Below, one piece after another: positions 1 through 12,200 of a DNA stretch of 64,000 nucleotides; position 1 is the stretch's first letter; each line of letters starts with the position of its first letter. Origin of the DNA: Liolophura sinensis (lineage: Eukaryota > Mollusca > Polyplacophora > Chitonida > Chitonidae). The stretch is from assembly GCF_032854445.1 (NCBI RefSeq), contig NC_088301.1, positions 7,684,281 to 7,748,280 on the forward strand. The letters run 5' to 3'. The translations under genes and the position numbers were made by a program. The notes under the pieces were generated by a model that saw nothing but the letters and a program-made list of their open reading frames with translations, was not told the origin of the DNA and searched no databases.

Positions 1-735
1 TAGACAAATGCAGATGGTACTGAGCAACCACTACATGACTCTTTTGCAGGTATATGATTCTTATGTCTGATTGTCTGTCTGTATGCTGATGGGTGGTTAG
101 ACAAAGGCAGACGGTACTGAGCAACCATTACATCACTCTTATGCAGGTCTATGATTCTTATGTCTGACTGTCTGTCTGTCTGTCTGTATGCTGATGGGTG
201 GTTAGACAAAGGCAGACGGTACTGAGCAACCATTACATCACTCTTTTGCAGATCTATGATTCTTATGTCTGACTGTCTGTCTGTCTGTATACTGATGGGT
301 GGTTAGACAAAGGCAGACGGTACTGAGCAACCATTACATCACACTCATGCAGGTATATGATTCTTATGTCTGACTGTCTGTCTGTCTGTATACTGATGGG
401 TGGTTAGACAAAGGCAGACGGTACTGAGCAACCACTACATGACTCTTTTGCAGGTGTATGATTCTTATGTCTGACTGTCTGTCTGTCTGTCTGTCTGTCT
501 GTATGCTGATGGGTAGTTAGACAAAGGCAGACGTTACAGAGCAACCATTACATCACCACTCATGCAGATATATCATTCTTATGTCTGTCTGTCTGTCTCT
601 ATGCTGATGGGTAGTTAGACAAAGGCAGACGGTACTGAGCAACCATTACATCACACTCATACAGGTATATGATTCTTATGTCTGACTGTCTGTCTGTCTG
701 TAGACTGATGGGTGGTTAGACAAAGTCTTACCGTC
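1..735. repeat. Satellite-like tandem array, about seven ~100 bp units
   Basis: The motif 'ttagacaaaggcagacgg' recurs with starts of acaaa near 4, 101, 206, 307, 408, 521, 619 and 720, giving spacings of 97-113 bp. Each unit runs through 'actgagcaaccattacatca', a 'ctcttttgcaggtatatgat'-like block, and a variable (GTCT)n tract, then 'atgctgatgggtggttag'. The number of GTCT repeats explains most of the length variation. A stray piece of the same unit sits at about 841-870. The array is cut by the left edge, so its full size is unknown. It lies upstream of the first SPEF2 exon seen here and is probably intronic. Confidence 0.9.
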
Positions 736-1087
736 GCTTGTCTCTACTGATTTAAAAAAAAGAAAAAAAAACATTTTGTTCACAGGGATCATATTTTACA
801 GCTTCCTGCAGCAAGTCTTTAACATCGGTTAATAGCACAGGTCTGTCTGTCTGTATGCTGATGGGTGGCAATAGCACAGTCTCTCTGTCTCCCTTGTCGT
901 CATGAGCTCCATATGTGACAAAGGTGTTTGAATGCTGTTTATGTATGTACATGTTATATACAGTCCATGTGACTCTAGTTCCACTACAGTGCTATAGGAT
1001 TTAAAATGTAGCACATTTATTGCTTTGGTAAATACTTTTGCCATATCCAGTTCCAGTAGTAAACTTGTGTATTTTGTGTTGTGGCAG

Positions 1088-3244
1088 TGTGAAGTGGACA
1101 GATTCCAGGACACGGTGCGGCTGATGAGGGATTATTACCGTGGCATGGAAGGGCATGTGCCTGATGAAACTAACCCAAAGTTTGCCAGACTGCCCCTTAT
1201 AGAGGTCAGTAAGCATTTGGGGGACAAATATCTGTAGACCCAGCTTCTGGAGTCAGTAATGTAGAAACTTCTTTTGAGGTTGATGCTTATATTTGCATGA
1301 ACTCAAACTATTACATGTGGTTCAGCTCAAATATTGGCCTGGTATCTGAAGTAAGGTACAAATAATCTCAGGGCTTAAAGGCGAACACTAAAATAAAGTA
1401 TATATGAGATGAGCACCGGCCATTAAACACCAGGCTGTTCTTAAAGGTAGCATTACCTATGTGTGTTTCATAGCTCTATTTACTGTAAACCTTTTGGAGC
1501 TTTAATCCACCTTTTCCAGTAGAATTTATGCATATAACTGTTATGGAAACGATGCTAAAAATGATTTCTTTGTGTCATTTTATGGTATGTCATGATTTTG
1601 TAGCTGCCTGTGGAGAGGCCTAACTCACCAGACAAAACTCCAGCTACCAGTGATGGAATGCCTTCTCCAATCCCTAACACTGATGCAGAGCCACCGTCTA
1701 CTCCCAAAGACAAGGATAAGTCACCCCAGTCCAAGTCCCCAAGGGCTAAGTCACCTAACAAGGACCGCTCCCGTTCTCCCAAGGGTGGTGGCAAATCTCG
1801 CACCCCCTCAGGCAAGAGGCGTGACAGGAGTAAAGAGAAGAAGGAAGAGAAAGAAGGAGGGGTAGCAGATACAGGCGCAGACAGTAAGAGACCAAGGTAA
1901 GAATATTATGTCCCGTTGTTTAATTATCTAAATGTTTTGTACATGTACTTTGAATTTCTATAACCTGACCCTTTTTTTTTTTTTTTTCAATACTGTCTAT
2001 ACAGGGATAGATTATTCATAGCATAGTCAAAAGTTCTACTTTTTAAACTCTAAGTGGAATTGTTTATGATCTTTTCTATATACATGTATCTTTTCTTTTT
2101 ATCTAGTTTGTTTTATGCGATATTGTTTGGTGTATTTCTTAACTGTTGGGAATATTTCAGTAGGCCTCACCCCCATGTGGGTCATACTTGACTTTTTCAT
2201 TTACCCTCATTTAACATGGTAATTCATGCTCCCTTGTTTATTACAAGGCTCCTCCTCTATGGCCTGCTGTCTAGTAACCTTTGAATCAACAGATACATAA
2301 CAACACCATAGAGATTAGAGACCATCAGCGAAATGTACATCTATGTTTTTTTAAACCACTATAGATAGATGTAATTACTATTACTAATCTTTTAGATCTC
2401 TTTACTTGAGGCCACTTTCATGAAGCTGACTTAGCTAATTTTGCCCTTAAATACCATGATGATGTATGTTATAAGGATATAAAGTGGACTTAGCTAAGAG
2501 CTACTTATCACTAAGTATGCTTCATGAATTCTGCCCCTGCTCTTAGTCTTACGTAAAATAAGCAAGTACCTTTGTCTGAAGAGTGTTATACTCTAAAATA
2601 CCTTTGAAAATTGGGAGTTCAGCATAAGAAGGATGCCTGCATACCGTGAATAGGTATTGGCATGGTTTTGTGTCTGGTAACTATGGCACGGTGCTCCAAT
2701 GAGGCAGTTCATTTGAAAACACAAAACATAATAATTTATTAACACAAACATGGCATTTGTGAGTGGTAAAGATATAATCTGGCCTGGACAATATTCGACA
2801 ATGTTGGCGATGAATCATTCATTTTTCTTCCATAATGAACACATTTCAGTCAGTACACTTGTTGTTTGTCATTTTATTGCATCTGAAGTCAGTTTTATGT
2901 TTCATAGCATACATCCCAATATATAAACATGTTAGTATTAAGACTGTTTAGACCACAGTACAAAGTAATGTTCAAAGTAATCTTTTGCCCACTGTAAACA
3001 AATCATTTGTAATGTTTGTTTCTTTTTTTTTTTCCTTTTTTTCTTTTTATACTTCAGGATTCCTCTTATCCCACGCCGCGCTCTTTCCCCAGACCCTGGA
3101 GCTATGGCTAAAGGGAAGATGGATAAGAAGCCTGTCAAGAAGGGAGACGCTGAGATGTCAGACAGCCCTTCACCCCCTATTGATTTGGACGAAAAACTGA
3201 TCAGCGATAGCTACCACAGTGCCGTCATTGCTGTCACTGAAATG
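1088..3244 (+). CDS. SPEF2: SPEF2 exons a-c: coiled segment followed by Ser-Pro/Lys-rich linker
   Basis: The first exon (1088-1204, phase 0 at both ends) encodes EVDRFQDTVRLMRDYYRG, the segment I place just after the adenylate-kinase-like region of SPEF2. The second (1604-1896) is strikingly basic and Ser-Pro rich, with repeated KSP-type motifs (SPQSKSPRAKSPNKDRSRSP) and ends on a split Arg codon. The third (3058-3244) continues with IPLIPRRALSPDPG, more lysines, then an acidic block and DLDEKLISDSYHSAVIAVTEM. The acceptor of the third exon follows a long T-rich tract at 3021-3057. The low-complexity linker looks expanded relative to what I recall of vertebrate SPEF2. Confidence 0.85.
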
Positions 3245-6200
3245 GTGAGTCTAATTATGTCTGATTTAAGTACTCTGCCACAGCCCAGGAGGGCTCTAGG
3301 TTTACACAAGCTAAAAATGCTTTGTCCTCTTGAATTGAAAATTGGTATATTGCTTCACGACGACAAGTGACAGGTCAAGATTGAGTTCTTGTAGATACCG
3401 TTTTCAACACTGATAAATGAAGACGAGTGAAAATACAGGCTGGAGTCACGTCAGGTGAAATAAATATTTTAGGAAACAAAAGTCAGCTTTTTAGGATACA
3501 TCTTTCACAAAACTTTGTAAATAGGATATTTATTGTATATACCGGCCTATACATTGAAATACATTCAGATTTCCCCCCATAATGCCGTATAGTGACACAT
3601 AGGGATATGATGTTGTACGGTCACACTCAAAACTCCTGTATTAATGGTATTGTGTACATTGATTAGATGGCCAAGGAAAATGCTGCGAGGGAAGCTGAGG
3701 CAGAGGCAGAGAAGCAGAAAGAGTTAGAGAAAGCTAGAGAGGCAGAGAAATCCAAGGCTACAGATGGGAAGAAAGCCAAGGGAGGGAAGAAAGGAGGGAA
3801 GAGTCGCAGTCCATCACCGAAAAAAGGCAAGAAAGAGGTGGATGTTCCTACCACACCAGTACCAGGTAAGGAAAACATCTCGTGACTTTTTGATTGATTG
3901 ATTGGCATTTAACACTCTGCTCAAGAATTTTTCACCTCCCAGGAGTGAACCAATTACCAGCAGGTTCGCTAGGTGCCTGATAGACAAACCGCCTGGCATA
4001 AAGCTGTATTTGAACATGCATTTTTATTGGTCAAGAGCCAAGAGAGTCGTAGAGAGTCAGACTGTCTGAGCCACCAATTAAAGATACCTAACATGTTAGA
4101 TACTACTGGTCTAACATTTAGTGTAGTGCAAAATTATGATGGTAGTCAAGAATTAGAGTAAATGAAAAGGACACAATTTTTTTTAATTGTTTTCTTCTTA
4201 GCTGCCCCTAGTGTCCAATGTGGCTGTCGATATGATTTCGACGAAGAGTGTTGTCAGGGGAAATCGCTCTTTGTAACAGGTTACACAATGTCATACTGTC
4301 GTCTTAGCAAACTTAATTTAGTTTTGTAACATATGTGTGAATGACAATTTATCTTCTTGTTGCTCAGAAGCTGCAGAGGAAACAGAAGATGAGAAAGCTA
4401 AGCGTGTGATGCGTTCCAAAATGAGGGAGGAGTATTACTTTGCTATTCAAGAGGAAGGTAAAAAGCTTATTTATTCCTTTATTTATGTTGGTGTTTAATG
4501 TTGTACTTGAAAACCTAAATTCTTGGAGTCAAAAAATAACTTTGGACGAGAGAGTTTGTAGTCATTATATTCCATTTTTAGCTGCATGGTTATGGGTTAA
4601 TTAACTTCATAGTTCATAAAGTATAATTAGAGTGGTGTATGCAGAATTGGTTCTCTCAGTGTACATGTGTATGTCAGGAAACATGCGACTGTTAACTGTT
4701 GATTTATCTATTTGATTGATTTATCTATTTGATTGGTGTTTTACGCCGTACTCAAGAATGTTCCCCTTATTGCTAACTGGTGACATTAGCGACTGGTTAA
4801 TATTTCATAATTGCAGAGATGAACATTTGAAATCTTACTGGTTTATACCTTACAAATGTAGCAATGTATGAACAGTTGAAATCTTGCTGGTTTGTATTTT
4901 ACTGTTATCAGCCGAGAATAACAAACTGACTGGTTTACATCTTTCAGTAGTAGACATGTTAGAGATGAATCTTTGTAGTCTTTAATACTGGTGTATCTTA
5001 CAATTGAAGAGCATTTGCAAACTGACTGGTTTATATTTGACACTTGTAGAAGCGGCCACAAAGACCCGTTTGGAGCTGATCAGAGCTCATGGATCAGGTA
5101 TAATACAGGAGCTGAAGGCTGGTGCTGACAATGCATACAAAGATATGAATGACTGGTTGGGTGCACGATTCCTCAAGGAGATGGAAAGGTAAGTTTAATA
5201 TGTAGGTTTTGTGACACAACGTTACAATGGCGACATGATGTCCATTTGTACTAAGGATGTTGTTGCTTTTTGGCATGGTAAGCCGAGCTCAGTTTACCAA
5301 TTTGAATAGGGGGTGGTATATAGACTGTAGAAAACTAATTGAACAGGATTAGATTAATCTTCCGAGGTATGGTTTTGGGTGCATTTGTTAAATATTGCAA
5401 GTATAGTGGGATGTTAAAAGATAGGCCATTAGCCCTACCATGCAGTAACGTTGTGTCGTTATTGAACTTAGACATCAATCTGTTGTTGTAATAATGTAAC
5501 ACAAAAACTGTGTGTGGTATTGGTTTTATGTAATGACATGAGACTTTATTAATGTTTACTCCCTCATGTAATATATTGTATTATGTTTACTGTATGTTCT
5601 GTATTTACTTAGTTAGACAAACTTATTATTTACCTTTGGAACTGTTAGCTAGACTTTACTCTTGTTACAACAGGCAAGGCAGCTAATGTCAGACATGCAT
5701 CCTTGGAGGTGGAAGAACAAATCATTTTAAGCTTGATTTTTCAGTTCAAGAGACTTATCTTCATTCCGGTTAGCTGTTATAGCATTGTGTTTGCATTATA
5801 TAAGGATCAAGGTTAGGGGGTACTTGGTAAAGGGTTGTAATTTATATAAATGAAATATTCTTGAGAACGGTGTTAAAACAGCAGTCAATAAATCTTCATA
5901 GAAATGAAGCAATGTACATGTACACTCTGTAACTATAGATTCAGGTGTTGTATTATATAGTTGATTGCTGATTTTTTTTTGTTTTTTTTGTTTGCAGCAT
6001 TGACCACATGTCAGAAGTGATTCGTCATGCCATAGAGACCAAGGAGAAGATAAAACAAGAGATCATTCTACAGCAGGAGGATTTCCTTGTCAATGAGGTA
6101 TACCAATACTTGTGTACTTATACCACATCATCAAAGTAGGACTGAATAGAGCATTGTATAATCAAAGTTTGGGACGCAATACCTAAGAATATACTGAAGG

Positions 6201-9200
6201 ATATTTCACTTATATGATGGTGGAAAGGATTATGGTGAGAGGAAACTGGGCAGTCAACATTTGGGAAACCCATGACCATCCACAAGTTGCTGGCAGATTG
6301 AACCAATCTGCTGATGTGTATATATCTGTACATTACACAGGGGAAAGTTAGTTATTAACTTGCCAAAGGTATGTGGTTTAATTACTCTGGACACTCCAGT
6401 TTCCTCCACCCATAAAAGTGACTAGCTTCAGATAAGTGTAAAATTCTCAAGCATGACGTTCAAACACAATGAAATAAGTGAATGAATGCTGACAATAAAC
6501 TAACATTAGGTGCCAAGCAAAAATTGGGGAAACACAGTTATGAGAAACAGCAAGTATGGAGATTTTACCTCAGTACACTTTAAGTTGACTTAACAGACAA
6601 AACATTATCTGATCAGTTATGGAGCATTACAGGTTTCACTCAACCATGGGAGTTCAGGGCGTCCTTTCACAAAACTTTGTAATTCATTTTTTAGTATGTG
6701 TAACATCATTTTGTATGTTCTTTTACTTTATAGGTTAGAATGTCATAATGCAACACAATTTATGTGAATACTTTATAGTAGACCCTGAAGAGGCGTGGTT
6801 AGATCTAGTTACAATGGCTCGGTCAAGTGGATTTTGAATTATTTTACCTTAGGTTTTCAGGGAAGACGAATCTGTAAGTTATGAAAGCAAAGTATATGTT
6901 ATGCCTGAAATATTGTTCACAATTGCCATATGTACACAGGCAGAGTTATGAGCACTGAATGGTGAGACACAGAAAGTGAATTGAAATTTATATGCACTTC
7001 ATATCTATATAACGATGTTAAAAACACTAAATTACTGGTAGTTTCATTTACGACATGAATATATACCTTCATAGGGATTGTGATTCTCATGTTGTTATAA
7101 TTATGTATCTCAAAAGATATTGTCGTTGTCATAGTTTTTTGTACAGCACAGATTGTGTACATGAAAGCTTAGCTAATGTGGATAGTTATGACACACTTTG
7201 TATGACTACACAAGGCACACTTTTAATGTTGTTTATGTTAATGCTTTCACACTATTGTGTAAGCAAGCTAGGTCATCTTCAACAGTATATCATAGGAAAT
7301 ATTATTACCAATGTCATTCATATTGAGTACAAGTCAATTCCATTTCATTTTTATTTCATATTTTACGATGTTGGTGATGTACTGGTTTGAATCATCTGTT
7401 GCATATATACACTGTAGCTAAATGAGATTGTGGTTTTGACAATATCTGCATACTTAATAAAGTTCATAGAACCAGAAGAAAACACATTACATGCCATGCT
7501 TGTAGGGTGGAAATTTTGACCTAAATCAGCAGACCTGGGAACTGTATGCATATTAATATGAAAAAAATATGTACCAAAATATCCTACCCTGTTAGACTAT
7601 CTGACAAGTGTCTAACTGTTGATGCTTGTGCTTTATGTTCCTCAAGGAGATTAAGGTGTTGCGCTCCCCCTCCCCGGTGCCTCCCCCTCCACCTGTGGAG
7701 TTACAGTCAGGTGACAACTTCACAGTCACTCAACTTCTTAACCTCTATAAACAGGTAAACTTCATGTCTGTTCATCAATAAATAATAGCCAATGTATTTC
7801 TTACTGTTTAATTGTTCATTTGTTATGCTGCAGTGAAATGCCTTCAGGGTTTGATAGTACATCTTTTTTTTTTCTTCATGAACTATCCTGGCTGATAATC
7901 TGCTTATAAAGTTTGTACCCAAATTTTTAAATGTAAATTTTTTATAGCAAGTTAATTGGTTTTTGTATAAATCAAAATCAGTAACTTTATTTTTAAAACA
8001 GAATGTTACAACTGAATACTTGGAATATTTAAAATGGTCAGTGTATCATGTGATAAATGAGGTAAAGTAAGAACATGCCTGATACATGTATCTGTTTTTG
8101 TTTGTGTAGTTTATGCTGAGTGCGCCGTCAGGAGTGATGTCCAGCAAGTCGTTTGTGGAGGTGTTTGAGAACCTGGTGGCTGTGGCTCAGGGCATGGAGA
8201 CTTTACCTGATGCCTGGATGAACATCTCACCAGCTCAGGTTAGTCTGCAGGTTAGATGTGAACTAACTCGTCATGATGAACGATCATGATGATGGGTTAA
8301 ATACAATGTTAAACATCGTCATTCGTCAGGTTGAGCTGAGTCTTGACTACATGTTGAGAAGGAAGGGCAATTTTCAGCTGGAAATGGAGTATTGGCTACA
8401 CTATTGGCTACACTTTTAGGTGGGACCTGATTATGTCATGACAACAGCTTGAACTGACAGTTACGTTTGGGCTGTGTGATTATGGCTTAACGCCACTTTG
8501 ACAGTATTTCAGCCATGTACGAGAACATGTTTAATCCAGGAGAAAGTCAATGGTTTTAATGTTTGTTGAAGAACCCTCGTCTCCCATCAATATGGCTTGA
8601 ATATCTGTGCACCTCACATTGAAAAGCTCATCGGTGACTTGCCAAAGGTCAGCGGCTTAACCTCAACACTCTTGTTTTCTCCACCCATTTTATAAGTGAA
8701 AACTACTTGATTGTGGGGTTAAACAAATGGGATGCATTTCATGTAATGTGAAACCTCCACTTCCCAACATGAATTTCCTTCTAAAATACATGACTGACAC
8801 GTGAACACCATCAAGTCTGTCTGATAACCTGCAAACTTATGGTGTCATTTTGCCTTTCCGGGCCAATCAAATAAATACATCATACAAATACATATGTTCC
8901 AGATTCAGGACATGTCAACAGCTCTGGCTGGGGAGTCTGAGTACGTGGACTGGAGACGGTTCTTACTGGCCCTGCTCCACCCCATCCCCCAGCCCTCACA
9001 GAGCCAGCTGTTGAACACCCTGACCAACTTCCAGGAGATGGAGCAGAAGGCAACAGGTTACGTGTCCAGGGAGCAGTATGATCAGGTTAGTTTGCTTGTT
9101 TGTGAGCCCTTGGGGTTAAGGAGGTATTCAGGATTGCTGTCCTTGGTGTTTAATACCAAGATGGCGCCTCCTTGCACCATATCTATTGTAAGGGTAGTAT

Positions 9201-12200
9201 TTTAAGAGCATTTGTTGGTTTATTTAATTATTTTGCGTAAAAGGAATCAACCAGAAAGTTTAAAGTCATGTCAGCTGACCTTAACAGATGTGATCTGAAG
9301 AAAGTTCATGCACCCTAAACATATGAAGATTTAAATTTCTAAAGTAAGCTTGCTTTTAGGACCAATAATCTCAAAAAATCCAGTGCAACTATGCGTATTA
9401 CATGGTGTGTGCCTATTGGAAGTAAAAGTGGTCAGTCCATACAACATTAAAAGGTGTGCTTAGTAACTTCAGCTCTTAGGGTCCATTCCATTTGCTCTCC
9501 GGTGGCCACTGGAGGAGGCCATGACCACTGGTGTGTTGTTCCACTGGCCACTGGTGTGTTGTTCCTCTGGCCACTGGAGGAGGCCATGACCACTGGTGTG
9601 TTGTTCCACTGGCCACTGGAGGAGGCCATGTCCACTGGTGTGTGGTTCCACTGGCCACAGGAGGAGACCAGTGGCGCCATTGCCTCCACTGAGACTGACT
9701 TTGGTGGGGTCAGTGGCACGTCTTGCAGTGTTGTGACTCACGGAACTTGATGCAACTTCCAAAACATTGGGATGTCACACTGTAGCCTTCGGTGGCCACC
9801 AGTGGTGGTCAGATCAACAAATGGAACACACCTTTAATCTGGAGTTCTTATGTTGCCGAAAGATGTGCCACTGTGGAGAAACTGAGAACATCACATGGTG
9901 TCATTCATATCCCACACTCTTTATTCTCTGTGGCAAAAAGGCAGAACATGAAGTCACATTGGAAATGAGTGCATTCACGAGTTATAAAAAATGATTCAAA
10001 TATGAACGTTTAAAATTGATAACATGGAGGCGCTGTTAATTTTCTCAATTTGGGCATTTTTGCATTCTCTGAACTGTAATATCTCAGTTATGCCACATGG
10101 CACAAAATAGTTTACTTTTGAAAGTTAATGTGGGATAATTTATGGGTATCTCCATACATTTAGTTTAGTGTGTATTTTATTTTAATGTATAAATTGGTTT
10201 ACAATTTTGATTATTTCTCCTTTACAGATGGAGCTGTGGTTTTCCACCTGTCCCTCAAGTGATAAGGAATGTGGAGAGCAGGACCATCCAGCATTTAACA
10301 GACTGCTACAGCTGAAGAAAAGCCTGTTTGATCTGTTTGCTGACCACTTTCGACACCCACCAGGACTGGACTACGTATTTATGGTATGAGACACAACTTA
10401 TCCCTTTGCATTTGAAACATGTATTGTATTTCTGAATCATTAAATGCTTCAAAGATTTTTGTTTTGTGATTTGAGGGCAACGCCTATATCTCAGAGAATG
10501 ACAAATTGTTCTATCAAAGGCCATTTGTTTTCATCTTTCACAGAAAAATATATAATTTGGCTGGACACCAATACCATGTTGCTGTGATTCCTTGTCAAAA
10601 TTCCCTGCTACTGTTGAATTCTTAATGTACCAAAAGTTAATGCTTTATCAGCATACATTTAAAGGTTAAAGTTTAACTGCAATGCTTTAAATTTTTGCAA
10701 AAATTATTGTCAGCAGCCTTCCGCTGTTATTGTATAAGATTATGGGTAATAAGTTTTCTTTCTGAAATTAATTCTGTTGGTATTTTAAAATAAATCTGTG
10801 CAGCTGCTTAATGTACTGTTTTTAGAATGTTATGACATCATTTAGTGGTGTCTGTCAATAATAATAAACAAAACAAGAAAGATTCAGTTTCAGACCAAAC
10901 GTTTTTGCAGTTCACCTTTTAATGCTCTATTGTTGTTTTCTTTCCACAGCTTTTGTATTTTAGTGCTGCTTCAGATCAGCGTGAGGGTTTTTTCCGTGCT
11001 CTCAGTGTGGCCTCAGGATCCCACATGCCCCACTCCCTGTCCTTGCCTGCATCTACTGCTTCTGTGCTGGATAGGTAGGTTATCTCCCCTTCAGTCTTTG
11101 TACAGGAAAAATACCTTACTCGCTTCCGCTGGCTGATTTATCTCCCTTTCAAGATGTCAAACGATAGTTTACTACTACATGGAATTGTTATTCAGTATCC
11201 AGTGTGTAGGCAAGACTTTTAAAAGTCATATGTTAACTTCACAGATTTTAATTAGTCCAAATCATTCTGAATGTTTCCAAACCAGCCAAATTTGTGATCT
11301 TAACATTATGCCGTACATAGTGTATGGCATTGAGCCATTGGACATTGTTTACTTTTATTGTATTTCTTGATGATATTTTTCCTGATAAAGGTAGCATTGT
11401 ATGTATTATATTTGATCCATCCTTACATTTACACCTGCTTTCATTAACAATATTTATGTTCAGCATTCCGGCAGACCTTCAGAACCTTGAAAAGCTAGAG
11501 GACGAGGAAACCAAGGCGATTCCTGATGATCCAACCATAACCAAGCAGGTGTCAGAAGCTGCTCTGGGAACAGAGGACCCAGCAGTGACAGCCCCAGTTC
11601 AAGAGGACATCCCAGAAACCGCACAGAATGCATTAGTGCCACTGGAGGCTCTTTACAGGGTCAGTAGAGTACAGCAGTGATTAATTTAACATCATAAATA
11701 GGTTTTTAAAACAACTCCCTTCATTTTTGTGTCTGTTGGTTGATCAACCAAATTCTTGCCATCCCATCTTGTTTAACACAGGCCATTCACTTAACAAGTG
11801 GCCTAAGTTCAAGATGACATGGACTTTTGCCATTTCTCACTGCAAAAGTATAATTCCACAACCTTTTCATATATAAAAGACCAACTTTCAGGGCAATTTA
11901 TGCACATTTGTAATTTGATTTTTGAGACAAAACTACATTGGTTGGATTGGTCCGTTTCACAAAATGTATAGTTTTATCAGCCAACAGAATAATGCCTTCA
12001 GAAAAATATGCTTGAATAAACACCTTCTAATTACAAGAATTACAGTATTGCAAATGTACATTGTTCAACAGATAATGCGTATATTATAGGATGATCAAAG
12101 CTCTGTACTTCTATAGACAAATTATGTATTATTCTATGTTTAGGTCCTACATCATGGTCGCAGTTCTCAGACTGACTCACACAGATTCAGCACAGATTCT

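Noticed and set aside
7055-7390. 111-residue plus-strand open frame in a SPEF2 intron
   Set aside because: Not joined by phase-compatible splice sites and not part of the SPEF2 sequence I recall; the exons on either side connect directly.
9447-9762. Several open frames of 60-98 residues on both strands
   Set aside because: All come from the 42-bp minisatellite, whose period keeps frames open; it lies inside a SPEF2 intron.
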